The notes under the pieces: generated by a model
Databases searched by the model: none
What the model was told of the DNA's origin: nothing
Seen by the model: only the letters and a program-made list of their open reading frames with translations
Part shown: positions 1 through 7,604 of the stretch, in pieces
Layout of the letters: each line of letters starts with the position of its first letter
Position numbering within the stretch: position 1 is the stretch's first letter
Assembly: GCA_900542015.1 (NCBI GenBank)
Contig: UQLY01000008.1
Location: 62,001 to 126,000, forward strand
Origin: an uncultured Lachnospiraceae bacterium
GTDB taxonomy: Bacteria > Bacillota > Clostridia > Lachnospirales > Lachnospiraceae
Length of the DNA stretch: 64,000 nt
Direction: 5' to 3'
Made by a program: the position numbers and the translations under genes

Positions 1-16
1 TTACGATCCGCAATGA

Positions 17-178
17 CTACAAATACCGGAGAATTTTCTCCCCCATTGCCGGATAATCCGTTTCCCATTTTATCATAAAATCAATCAGGTAATTTTCCAA
101 CGCTTCGCTCCGTTCCAGTTTCATCATTTCGCTAAGGAGCACTTCAAAAAGTTCCGGATCATAATACCGGGGCAGCAT
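17..178 (-). CDS. Small hypothetical protein (53 aa)
   Basis: This 53-residue ORF starts at an ATG three bases after the stop of the HD-domain gene and ends with TAG. It is acidic and amphipathic, with a Leu/Met/Glu-rich middle that would form helices. A GAGG sequence lies about 15 nt before the ATG inside the HD gene, so it may be translationally coupled. I do not recognise the family. It could be a genuine small protein, or the start of a longer gene cut by the TAG, because a few more sense codons follow before the window edge. Confidence is low. Confidence 0.4.
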   Translation of the reverse strand: MLPRYYDPELFEVLLSEMMKLERSEALENYLIDFMIKWETDYPAMGEKILRYL

Positions 179-180
179 GG

Positions 181-726
181 TTAAGGTCTGAATGTCCTCA
201 GCGCCTCGATGGTCTGTCCGATCAGCTCGTCCAAAGTCCAGCCAAGCATCCCGGCTCCTCTTTCGATTACCTCTCTGGAGCACCCTGCCGCGAAGCCCTT
301 GCTTTTAAATTTCTTCTTAACGGATTTCACTTCCAGATCCTGTACGCTTTTGGACGGTCTCATAATGACAACCGCGCCGATCAGTCCCGTCAGCTCATCC
401 ACGGCATAAAGTACCTTCTCCATTTCATGTTCCGGCTTAATATCTACGGTTATGCCGTAACCGTGGCTTGCCGTCGCATGAATAATTCTTTCGTCCACGC
501 CCCGGTTTCGCATGATTTCCTGTTCCTTGATGCAATGTTGATCGGGATACTTTTCAAAATCCAGATCGTGAAGTATCCCCACCACTTCCCAGAAATCCTC
601 TTCGTCGCCGTAGCCCAGCTTCCGGGCAAAATATTTCATGGTCTTTCCCACGATTTCCGCATGCTCCAGATGAAATTCGTCCTGATTATATTCCTTCAAC
701 AACTCCCACGCTTCTTCTCTGTCCAT
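181..726 (-). CDS. HD-domain phosphohydrolase family protein
   Basis: The 181-residue protein carries the HD metal-binding signature: His22, then His53-Asp54 in an ILHDLDF context, then a C-terminal helical part. HD proteins of this size hydrolyse nucleotides or phosphorylated metabolites; the substrate cannot be told from sequence. The ATG at 726 has a strong AGGAGG site about 11 nt upstream, located inside the 3' end of pdxT, so the two genes overlap by 41 nt and are probably co-transcribed. A role linked to vitamin B6 is only suggested by position. Confidence 0.75.
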   Translation of the reverse strand: MDREEAWELLKEYNQDEFHLEHAEIVGKTMKYFARKLGYGDEEDFWEVVGILHDLDFEKYPDQHCIKEQEIMRNRGVDERIIHATASHGYGITVDIKPEHEMEKVLYAVDELTGLIGAVVIMRPSKSVQDLEVKSVKKKFKSKGFAAGCSREVIERGAGMLGWTLDELIGQTIEALRTFRP

Positions 727-1348
727 GTCCTTTACCGACCTCCTCTGTTTTCCTGTTAGTTACTATCATATCACAAGAATTTGCATCCTGACATATTTTT
801 AAAAAGTATTCATGTATTTTCGTGCAGTCTGTTACCTCCGGATGGAAGGAAATGCCGATCTGATTATGATATTTTACTCCTACGATATTTCCCTCCACTG
901 TGGCAATGATCTCCGTATCCTTTCCCACACTCTCCACAAAAGGAGCGCGGATAAACGCCATGGGGATTTTTCCCACGCCCTTTACCTCTTCTTCTGCATA
1001 AAAGCTGCCAAGCTGTCTGCCATAGGCATTGCGCCTTACGGTAACGGGCAGCGTTCCGAAATAAACATTTTCATCATTGGAAAGTTTTTCTGCCAGAAGG
1101 ATCAGTCCGGCGCAGGTTCCAAGGACCGGAAGCCCTTCTTTGATCTTCTTTTGCAGAGCATCAAACAGATCCAGTTCCTTTAACAGTTTTCCCATGACCG
1201 TGCTTTCCCCGCCGGGCAGGATCAGCCCGTCAAACTCCTGATCCAGATCTTTTTTCTGCCGTATTTCAAAGGATTCTGCTCCTAACAGGGAAAGCATCTT
1301 CTCATGCTCTATAAATGCCCCCTGAACGGCAAGTACCGCTATTTTCAT
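686..1348 (-). CDS. pdxT: Pyridoxal 5'-phosphate synthase glutaminase subunit PdxT
   Basis: PdxT is the class I glutamine amidotransferase that feeds ammonia to the PdxS synthase in DXP-independent PLP synthesis. The LPGGEST oxyanion loop is at residues 44-50, the nucleophile Cys79 lies in GTCAG, and His169 and Glu171 complete the triad in SFHPE. The protein is 220 aa, about 25-30 longer than usual, because the C-terminus runs on into the start of the HD gene; the extension looks non-homologous. It begins 4 nt after the pdxS stop with an AAGGGG site. Its partner pdxS is interrupted by an amber codon, so PdxT may lack a functional synthase. Confidence 0.93.
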   Translation of the reverse strand: MKIAVLAVQGAFIEHEKMLSLLGAESFEIRQKKDLDQEFDGLILPGGESTVMGKLLKELDLFDALQKKIKEGLPVLGTCAGLILLAEKLSNDENVYFGTLPVTVRRNAYGRQLGSFYAEEEVKGVGKIPMAFIRAPFVESVGKDTEIIATVEGNIVGVKYHNQIGISFHPEVTDCTKIHEYFLKICQDANSCDMIVTNRKTEEVGKGHGQRRSVGVVEGI

Positions 1349-1351
1349 TTC

Positions 1352-2227
1352 TTATTTTCCCCTTTCGGCCATAAGAAGTTCGATTTCCTGCTCATTGATG
1401 CCTACCATTGCTTCCCCTAAGTCTTCGGAAAGCTCTGCTAAAAGCTTTGCGTCATTAAAATTGGTAACCGCTTTCACAATGGCAGCGGCACGTTTCTTAG
1501 GATCGCCGGATTTAAATATGCCGGAGCCCACAAATACACCTTCTGCTCCAAGCTGCATCATCAGTGCCGCATCAGCAGGTGTAGCAACGCCGCCGGCTGC
1601 AAAGTTCACAACGGGCAGTTTTCCGTTTTCATGTACATATTTTACAAGCTCATAAGGAACGCCCAGTTCTTTTGCTGCCTGGAACAATTCATCCTCTCTC
1701 ATGGAAGTCAGCCTTGCGATTTCCTGATTCATTTTACGCATATGGCGTACTGCTTGGACCACATCCCCCGTTCCCGGCTCTCCTTTGGTTCTGATCATGG
1801 ATGCGCCTTCGTTGATTCTCCTCAATGCTTCACCCAGATCCTTTGCACCGCATACGAAAGGTACATTGAATTTTGTCTTATCGATATGATATACATCATC
1901 TGCGGGAGATAATACCTCGCTTTCGTCAATATAATCAATCTCGATTGCCTCCAGAATCTATGCTTCCGCAAAATGTCCGATTCTGCACTTTGCCATAACA
2001 GGAATGGAAACCGCCTCCTGAATGCCCTTGATCATTTTGGGGTCGCTCATTCTGGAAACGCCGCCTGCCGCCCTGATATCCGCAGGAATCCGCTCCAATG
2101 CCATAACCGCACAGGCTCCTGCCTCTTCTGCGATCCGTGCCTGTTCCGGTGTTGTAACGTCCATAATAACGCCACCCTTTAACATCTGTGCCAGTTCTTT
2201 GTTCAATTCATATCTGTTATTGCTCAT
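1352..2227 (-). pseudogene. pdxS: PLP synthase subunit PdxS, interrupted by one in-frame amber codon
   Basis: Read through, this is a complete 291-codon PdxS, the (beta/alpha)8 enzyme that condenses ribose 5-phosphate, glyceraldehyde 3-phosphate and ammonia into PLP. The family blocks [39 protein letters not shown] and [20 protein letters not shown] are all in one frame. The only defect is TAG at 1958-1960 (codon 90), where the family commonly has Gln or Arg; a single C-to-T change of CAG explains it. No frameshift or other stop is present. Other genes here use TAG as an ordinary stop. It may be a recent nonsense mutation, a sequencing or assembly error, or a suppressed codon. Confidence 0.9.
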
Positions 2228-2309
2228 GTCTGTTTTACCTCCGTTTTAGTTTACATAACTCTTCATTTTTAATCATGCACACTGTCGAAATATCTGTTTT
2301 TTGATAGGA

Positions 2310-2365
2310 TTAGTATACTAATTGATGCCATTATATAAAATAACTGGCATAGTAGAAAGTGCCAA
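2310..2365 (-). promoter_or_regulatory. Putative pdxST promoter and operator region
   Basis: On the minus strand a TATAAT (2330-2335) is preceded by no good -35 box. Instead three TGGCA-containing segments surround it: TTGGCAC, CTGGCAT in inverted orientation, and ATGGCATC. A perfect 12-bp palindrome, TTAGTATACTAA, lies at 2310-2321. A poor -35 with upstream repeats would suit an activator such as the MocR-type PdxR that controls pdxST in many Firmicutes, but no such regulator is encoded in the window. This is inference from motif layout only. Confidence 0.3.
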
Positions 2366-2424
2366 TTTTGCATTTTTATACCATACCAGATGTTTAAAAT
2401 TCTTTTTTCTTTCACGGAAGCTTT

Positions 2425-3588
2425 TTAATCATTCCCACCGACATTTTCTTCATAAGTATCCAGAAAATGATGTTTTACTCCATTTTGCTTATAGGCAATG
2501 ACCGTATTCAGATTCACATTTTCCACGCTTCTGAAAATATTCTTCTCTATAAACGGGCTTTTCCTGCTCAATTCCCGGATCAGTTCTTTTATTTCCGCCC
2601 GTTTGGAACCTTTTTCCGTTCCTCCGCAGGAAGCGCAGTTTTCCGTAAATCTGCAGGCGCATTGTATGAAGTGCAGCCCGTTATATTCCGCCCATCTGAT
2701 AATATCCGTCTCCCTGATCAGATACAAGGGACGTATCAGTTCCATTCCTTCAAAATTGGTACTGTGAAGCTTGGGCATCATAGTCTGTATCTGCGCTCCG
2801 TAGAGCATACCCATGAGTATAGTCTCAATCACATCATCAAAGTGATGCCCCAGTGCGATCTTGTTGCACCCCAGTTCCTTTGCCTTGCTGTAAAGATAGC
2901 CTCTCCGCATTCTGGCACAAAGGTAACATGGAGAATCCTCTTCCTTCGCCACGATATCAAAAATCTCTGACCGGAAAATGGTAACCGGCACATGAAGCAG
3001 CTTTGCATTATCCTGAATGGTCTGATAATTGATGGGATTATAGCCGGGATTCATGACCAGATACACCACTTCAAAGTTTTTCTTCCCATGGCGCGAAAGC
3101 TCCTGAAACAGCTTTGCCATCAGCATAGAATCCTTTCCGCCGGATATGCAGACGGCGATCCGGTCCCCATCCTGTATTAATTCGTATTCGTTGATGGCTC
3201 TGGTAAAAGGTCTCCAGATTTCCCTGCGGAATTTTTTAACAATGCTTCTTTCCACCTCTTTATATTTTTCCGTCCGGCTTTCCTCTTCATTGATAAGCCG
3301 TGATAGCTTTATACGCAGATAGGAACGAAAGCCTCCTTCAATGCTGTAAATTTCATAGCCTTTTTCCTGTAGGCTTTCCGCAATTTCATCGCTCTTCTGA
3401 CCGGTATAACAGATCAGATATACCGGCTTGTCCCTGGGTATTTCTGCTAAATGTTCTTCAAAAGTTTCCCAATAGATATGAAATGCCGCCGGATAAGTTT
3501 CTTTTTGAAACTCTTCTTCTTTTCGCAAATCTATAATAAACTTTTCCCTGACATCCTGCTCCATTTCTTCAACAGTCTTTCTAAACAT
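2425..3588 (-). CDS. Rhodanese domain fused to TtcA-family PP-loop sulfurtransferase
   Basis: Two domains are visible. Residues 10-100 are rhodanese-like with Cys60 in a CYTGQKS active-site loop, a persulfide carrier. Residues 110-387 are a TtcA/TtuA-type PP-loop ATPase with SGGKDS at 149-154, a CYLC pair (Cys221/224), GHHFDD, and a late Cys cluster (310, 312, 318, 321) that may bind an Fe-S cluster or zinc. TtcA proteins thiolate cytidine 32 of tRNA; the fused rhodanese suggests sulfur is delivered in cis. The gene sits between pdxS and the sulfhydrylase and near nifS, a logical persulfide donor. Substrate specificity is inferred. Confidence 0.82.
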   Translation of the reverse strand: MFRKTVEEMEQDVREKFIIDLRKEEEFQKETYPAAFHIYWETFEEHLAEIPRDKPVYLICYTGQKSDEIAESLQEKGYEIYSIEGGFRSYLRIKLSRLINEEESRTEKYKEVERSIVKKFRREIWRPFTRAINEYELIQDGDRIAVCISGGKDSMLMAKLFQELSRHGKKNFEVVYLVMNPGYNPINYQTIQDNAKLLHVPVTIFRSEIFDIVAKEEDSPCYLCARMRRGYLYSKAKELGCNKIALGHHFDDVIETILMGMLYGAQIQTMMPKLHSTNFEGMELIRPLYLIRETDIIRWAEYNGLHFIQCACRFTENCASCGGTEKGSKRAEIKELIRELSRKSPFIEKNIFRSVENVNLNTVIAYKQNGVKHHFLDTYEENVGGND

Positions 3589-3655
3589 TTCCTTTGTATC
3601 CTTTCGTCATCCAAATCAATTCCAACCTATACTGTATCAGTTGACGGCAACAACG

Positions 3656-3685
3656 AGGGGATTCCCCACCCTTGGAGAATCCCCT
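3656..3685 (-). terminator. Hairpin after the sulfhydrylase gene
   Basis: A 9-bp perfect stem (AGGGGATTC at 3656-3664 with GAATCCCCT at 3677-3685) lies between the end of the O-acetylhomoserine sulfhydrylase gene and the rhodanese-TtcA gene. The following minus-strand sequence (CGTTGTTG) is only weakly U-rich, so it may terminate inefficiently. Confidence 0.5.
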
Positions 3686-3729
3686 GTCGATTTATGGCAT
3701 TAAAATTGTGATTTACTGTTTCCTATGAT

Positions 3730-5037
3730 CTACTGTACTGCTTTGAAAGCCTCCTCTAAATCCTCGATAATGTCGTCGATATTTTCTGTCCCGATGGATA
3801 AACGGATGGTGTTAGGCTTGATACCCTGATCCAGCAATTCTTCTTCGCTCAACTGAGAATGGGTTGTGGAAGCCGGATGGATTACCAAAGATTTCACGTC
3901 CGCAACATTAGCAAGCAGGGAGAATAATTCCAGATTGTCGATAAAATCTTTTGCCTTCTGTGCATCCCCTTTGATCTCAAAGGTAAAAATGGAGCCGCCG
4001 CCGTTAGGGAAATATTTTGCATATAATTCCTTCTGGGAAGGATCATCTGTTACGGCAGGATGATGAACAGCTTCTACCTGAGGATGTTTATTTAAATAGT
4101 CTACTACCTTCAGTGCATTTTCCACATGTCTTTCTACTCTTAAGGATAATGTTTCCAGACCCTGTAAGAAGAAGAATGCGTGGAAAGGCGAAAGCGTAGC
4201 GCCTGTATCGCGCAGCAGGATCGCACGGATCTTGGTAACGAATGCCGCCGCACCTACTGCTTTCGTAAAGCTGATGCCATGATAGCTGGGGTTAGGCTCT
4301 GTTAATGACGGGAATTTACCGCTGGCTTCCCAATCAAACTTGCCGCTGTCTATGATAACGCCGCCGATGGTCGTTCCGTGTCCGCCGATAAACTTGGTAG
4401 CGGAATGCACTACAATATCTGCGCCATACTCAATAGGACGAACCAGGTAAGGAGTAGCAAAAGTATTATCGATTACTAACGGAATTTTATGCGAATGAGC
4501 AATTTCCGCGATCTTTTCAATATCCACCACATCGGAATTAGGATTGCCTAAGGTCTCAATGAAAACTGCCTTTGTGTTGTCCTGAATAGCGCCCTCGATC
4601 TCATCATAGTTGAAAGGATCTACAAAGGTTGTGCTGATACCATACTGTGGAAGCGTATGAGCTAACAGATTGTATGTACCGCCGTAGATGTTCTTTGCGG
4701 AAACGATATGGTCGCCGTTTTGAGCCAGATTTTCAAAAGTATAGGTAATTGCTGCTGCTCCGGACGCTACTGCCAATGCTGCCACACCGCCTTCCAAAGC
4801 CGCAATCCTCTTTTCAAATACATCTTCTGTAGGATTGGTAAGCCTTCCATAGATATTACCTGCATCGCTTAATCCGAATCTTGCTGCCGCATGTTCGCTG
4901 TTCCTGAACACATAAGACGATGTCTGATAAATCGGTACCGCTCTTGCATCCGTCACAGGGTCCGGCTGTTCCTGACCTACATGTAACTGTAATGTTTCAA
5001 ATTTTAAATTTCTTTCCGCATATGTTTTTTTACTCAT
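3730..5037 (-). CDS. metY: O-acetylhomoserine sulfhydrylase (Cys/Met metabolism PLP enzyme)
   Basis: The enzyme joins sulfide or a thiol to O-acetylhomoserine to make homocysteine or methionine. It has the Cys/Met PLP fold with the PLP lysine at Lys215 in HSATKFIGGHG, YGRLTNPT near residue 63, and VIDNTFATPYL near 188. The 435-residue length fits MetY rather than the shorter cystathionine enzymes. I chose the ATG at 5037 with an AGAGG site; an in-frame Arg/Lys-rich 23-residue extension upstream has no good ribosome site. A Cys/Met-rich leader ORF and its promoter precede the gene. Confidence 0.92.
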   Translation of the reverse strand: MSKKTYAERNLKFETLQLHVGQEQPDPVTDARAVPIYQTSSYVFRNSEHAAARFGLSDAGNIYGRLTNPTEDVFEKRIAALEGGVAALAVASGAAAITYTFENLAQNGDHIVSAKNIYGGTYNLLAHTLPQYGISTTFVDPFNYDEIEGAIQDNTKAVFIETLGNPNSDVVDIEKIAEIAHSHKIPLVIDNTFATPYLVRPIEYGADIVVHSATKFIGGHGTTIGGVIIDSGKFDWEASGKFPSLTEPNPSYHGISFTKAVGAAAFVTKIRAILLRDTGATLSPFHAFFFLQGLETLSLRVERHVENALKVVDYLNKHPQVEAVHHPAVTDDPSQKELYAKYFPNGGGSIFTFEIKGDAQKAKDFIDNLELFSLLANVADVKSLVIHPASTTHSQLSEEELLDQGIKPNTIRLSIGTENIDDIIEDLEEAFKAVQ

Positions 5038-5152
5038 TTTTAACCTCTTTCTGCGGCGTCCTTTATGCCGCTCCTTTCTTAATATCTTTCTCCTTCCAGC
5101 TATCATGGCTGTTTCAGATAAATTTTTCCTTTTCCTCGTTAATGATATATTT

Positions 5153-5251
5153 TCAATCCTTTTTACACATTCGGCACATGGTGCCGCACTCTCCTGTGCT
5201 CATACAAATATGATAAGTCACTGTCCTGTCTTTCATTTTTACGATTCTCAC
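5153..5251 (-). CDS. Cys/Met-rich leader peptide upstream of metY (32 aa)
   Basis: A GTG-initiated ORF (5251) with AAGGA nine bases upstream ends in TGA about 115 nt before metY. Cys is at positions 16, 22, 26 and 29 and Met at 6, 17, 25 and 28. The core ICMSTGECGTMCRMC is striking for a 32-residue peptide. Two Cys codons fall in or beside a perfect 6-bp hairpin (5172-5186: CGGCAC/GTGCCG). No U-tailed terminator lies between this ORF and metY, so control may be translational or act through RNA stability. It shares a DRT-x(n)-Y-x-hydrophobic-Cys/Met layout with the cysK leader. A stand-alone thiol or metal-binding peptide is an alternative. Confidence 0.6.
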   Translation of the reverse strand: MRIVKMKDRTVTYHICMSTGECGTMCRMCKKD

Positions 5252-5313
5252 GAAACCACGTCCTTTCTTTATGAAATGTGTATCAGCTTTATTTCCTATC
5301 TGATTACAAGGAT

Positions 5314-5342
5314 ATAATAACACGGCATTTTTCCTTTGTCTA
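5314..5342 (-). promoter_or_regulatory. Promoter of the leader-metY unit
   Basis: A -35 TAGACA (5342-5337) and a -10 TATTAT (5319-5314) are separated by 17 nt on the minus strand. Transcription would start near 5307, about 55 nt before the leader GTG, giving a 5' region of roughly 270 nt before metY. Confidence 0.6.
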
Positions 5343-5413
5343 ATATTTAAAACTATCATCTGGTTATAGTTTTAGGCTATATCTATACTGTCAGATGAAA
5401 GCCAGCCATTATG

Positions 5414-5457
5414 AAGGGCTGCCGCAATTATAAAAGTTTATAAATGCGACAGCCCCT
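5414..5457 (-). terminator. Long hairpin after iscU/nifU
   Basis: A stem of about 18 pairs (GGGCTGTCGCA with TGCGGCAGCCC, then AT-rich pairs) follows the iscU-like gene by a few bases. The downstream minus-strand sequence is not strongly U-rich. It probably ends the nifS-iscU transcript. Confidence 0.5.
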
Positions 5458-5463
5458 TCTCTA

Positions 5464-5907
5464 TCAATATTCCTCTACAGGCGCTTCTTCTTTTTCCCCG
5501 ATATCATTGACTGGTTTTTCCAGACCTTCAATTTTCATATTATGCTTTTCCGCATAATCCCAAAGGGCTGCATGGATGGCTTCTTCAGCAAGCAGGGAGC
5601 AATGCACTTTTACAGGCGGAAGTCCGTCAAGCGCCTCCATAACCGCTTTATTGGTTACCTTCAATGCTTCCTCTACTGTTTTACCTTTTACCAGCTCCGT
5701 TGCCATACTGCTGGTAGCAACTGCCGCTCCGCATCCGAAAGTCTTAAACTTTGCTTCCTGAATGACGCCGTTATCATCTATATCCAGATACATACGCATG
5801 ATATCGCCGCATTTGGCATTTCCTACCGTGCCTACACCGCTTGGATTTTCTATTTCTCCCACATTTCTTGGGTTATTAAAGTGATCCATTACTTTTTCAC
5901 TATACAT
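5464..5907 (-). CDS. iscU: Fe-S cluster scaffold protein IscU/NifU N-terminal type
   Basis: This 147-residue scaffold assembles [2Fe-2S] clusters from sulfur delivered by the adjacent cysteine desulfurase. Ligand cysteines are visible at Cys33 (AKCGD), Cys59 (FGCGAA) and Cys103 (VHCSLL). The C-terminal 20 residues are acidic and poorly conserved in type. It lies 20 nt downstream of nifS and is surely co-transcribed. Lachnospiraceae commonly have this NifS-NifU pair as a housekeeping Fe-S system, so it need not relate to nitrogen fixation. Confidence 0.92.
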   Translation of the reverse strand: MYSEKVMDHFNNPRNVGEIENPSGVGTVGNAKCGDIMRMYLDIDDNGVIQEAKFKTFGCGAAVATSSMATELVKGKTVEEALKVTNKAVMEALDGLPPVKVHCSLLAEEAIHAALWDYAEKHNMKIEGLEKPVNDIGEKEEAPVEEY

Positions 5908-5927
5908 ATCATTCCCACTCCTTTCTT

Positions 5928-7109
5928 CTATTTCTCATGCTTTACAAAATCTTCACATAAAGGGGACATGCTCCTTAATCTCTCTATGATTTTCTTTAAC
6001 TGATCTACGGTAAAATCAATTTCTTCTCTGGTATTTTTCTCGGACAGGGTCAGCCTTAAAGAGCCGTGGGCAATCTCATGGGGCAGTCCGATGGCAAGGA
6101 GCACATGGGACGGGTCCAGAGAGCCGGAAGTACATGCGGAGCCGCTGGAAGCGCAAATACCCTGCTGATCCAACAGGATCAACATCGATTCCCCCTCGAT
6201 AAAACGGAAGCAGAAGTTGGCATTGTTAGGAAGACGTTTTTCCTTTTCTCCGTTCAGTCTGGAATAAGGTATTTCCTTTAACACCCTGTCGATCAAATAA
6301 TCTCTGAGTTCTGTCTCATAAGCGATCCGCTGATCCATATCAGCAAAAGCTAACTCGGCAGCCTTGCCAAAACCTACGATGCCGGGTACATTATGGGTTC
6401 CTGCCCTTCGTTGTCTTTCCTGAGCTCCGCCATGTATAAAGGAACGGATCTTTACCCCCTTCCGGATATACAGGATACCGATACCCTTAGGTCCGTTTAT
6501 CTTATGTCCGCTGGCGCTGAGCATATCAATGTGCATTGCCTCTACGTCAATAGGAATATGCCCAAAGGCTTGTACCGCATCTGTATGGAATAAAATACCG
6601 TTTTCTTTTGCTATGGCACCGATCTGTTCAATGGGCTGTACCGTTCCGATCTCATTATTTGCCGCCATAACGGAAATCAGAATGGTATCCGGTCTGATCG
6701 CTTTTTTCAGTTCATCCAACTTGACCGTTCCGTATTCATCCACATCCAGATAAGTCACTTCAAAGCCTTCTTTTTCCAGATATTCACAGGTATGAAGAAT
6801 GGCATGATGCTCGATCTTGGTGGTAATGATATGTTTTCCTTTATTTTTATATGCCTCGGCAGTTGCTTTTAATGCCCAGTTGTCGGATTCGCTGCCGCCG
6901 CTGGTAAAATAAATTTCATCCGTTCCGGCGTTAATACCTTTTGCCAGGATACTTCTGGCATGATCCACTCCTTCTTTGGCTTTTCCGGCAAAGGTATAAA
7001 TGGAAGACGGATTGCCGTAATACTCTGTAAAATACGGTTTCATCGCATCAAAAACTTCCGGATATACCTGTGTGGTCGCCGCATTATCTAAATAAATTAA
7101 ATGATTCAT
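5928..7109 (-). CDS. nifS: Cysteine desulfurase NifS/IscS
   Basis: This PLP enzyme converts cysteine to alanine and an enzyme persulfide used for Fe-S clusters and tRNA thiolation. The PLP lysine is Lys203 in SGHKINGPKG; the catalytic Cys326 lies in the SSGSACTSGS loop typical of the short-loop NifS/IscS class. The length of 393 aa is normal. The ATG at 7109 has an AAGG site. It has its own strong promoter and is followed by the scaffold gene. It consumes cysteine in a neighbourhood otherwise devoted to making and importing it, and can supply the TtcA-like protein and MnmA (16.7 kb). Confidence 0.94.
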   Translation of the reverse strand: MNHLIYLDNAATTQVYPEVFDAMKPYFTEYYGNPSSIYTFAGKAKEGVDHARSILAKGINAGTDEIYFTSGGSESDNWALKATAEAYKNKGKHIITTKIEHHAILHTCEYLEKEGFEVTYLDVDEYGTVKLDELKKAIRPDTILISVMAANNEIGTVQPIEQIGAIAKENGILFHTDAVQAFGHIPIDVEAMHIDMLSASGHKINGPKGIGILYIRKGVKIRSFIHGGAQERQRRAGTHNVPGIVGFGKAAELAFADMDQRIAYETELRDYLIDRVLKEIPYSRLNGEKEKRLPNNANFCFRFIEGESMLILLDQQGICASSGSACTSGSLDPSHVLLAIGLPHEIAHGSLRLTLSEKNTREEIDFTVDQLKKIIERLRSMSPLCEDFVKHEK

Positions 7110-7151
7110 ATTTTACCTTCTTTCTATTTCCTAGTACTTCACTCGGATATT

Positions 7152-7179
7152 ATTATACTCTATTCCAGCCTGTTGTCAA
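7152..7179 (-). promoter_or_regulatory. Promoter of nifS-iscU
   Basis: TTGACA (7179-7174) and TATAAT (7157-7152) on the minus strand are separated by 16 nt. Both boxes are consensus. No Cys-rich leader ORF or regulatory hairpin is visible between this promoter and nifS. Confidence 0.75.
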
Positions 7180-7235
7180 GCCGGAAAAACATAAAACAGG
7201 CTGACGCATTGATAAATATTTCCGGGGCTCCCGTA

Positions 7236-7565
7236 CTATAAATTCCTCAAAAGTTTTTTTACGGCGTCTTCAATGACTCCGGGAATCTCATAGGCAGCGA
7301 TTCCCTTCTGACTTAGCAGGGCAGAAGCTCCCGGTCCGATCCTGCTGACCAGCATATAATTGCAATCGGATAATTTTTCTACGTTTGCAAGAAGCCTGTT
7401 ATCATCATGATCGCCGCCTTCGCAGACCGGCTGCAAAAATCTTTGTTCTATTACATTTATTTTTTCCGTTTCATCCACATCTGCAATCAGAAAGCTTTCC
7501 GCCCTCCCAAAATGCTGATTGACTACAAGTCCGTCCGTAGTGGCTATTCCGATCCTGTATTTCAT
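7236..7565 (-). CDS. NifX/NifB-associated dinitrogenase cofactor-binding domain protein
   Basis: The 109-residue protein matches the NifX/NafY/VnfX-type fold that carries iron-sulfur cofactor precursors: an N-terminal IGIATTDG strand, NQHFGRAESFLIADVD, and a C-terminal GPGASALLSQKGIAAYEI segment. It follows the nifB-like gene by about 40 nt. In nitrogen fixers NifX carries NifB-co from NifB to NifEN, but no nifH, D, K or E is in this window. A role with a nitrogenase-like enzyme encoded elsewhere, or in another Fe-S pathway, is possible. Confidence 0.8.
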   Translation of the reverse strand: MKYRIGIATTDGLVVNQHFGRAESFLIADVDETEKINVIEQRFLQPVCEGGDHDDNRLLANVEKLSDCNYMLVSRIGPGASALLSQKGIAAYEIPGVIEDAVKKLLRNL

Positions 7566-7604
7566 CCTGTCTTACCAATCCTTTCCCGTAATAGTAAAGA
7601 AACC

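Noticed and set aside
686..1348. Extra functional domain at the PdxT C-terminus
   Set aside because: The extra residues run into the start of the HD gene and are best explained by a displaced stop codon.
1352..2227. Genome-wide amber (TAG) recoding, prompted by the TAG inside pdxS
   Set aside because: Several ordinary genes here end in TAG at their expected lengths (first ABC permease, Fur-like gene, 26-aa membrane protein), so TAG works as a stop; the pdxS codon is an isolated case.
5038..5413. SAM riboswitch before the sulfhydrylase gene
   Set aside because: No SAM-I type core or expression-platform terminator is visible between promoter and gene.
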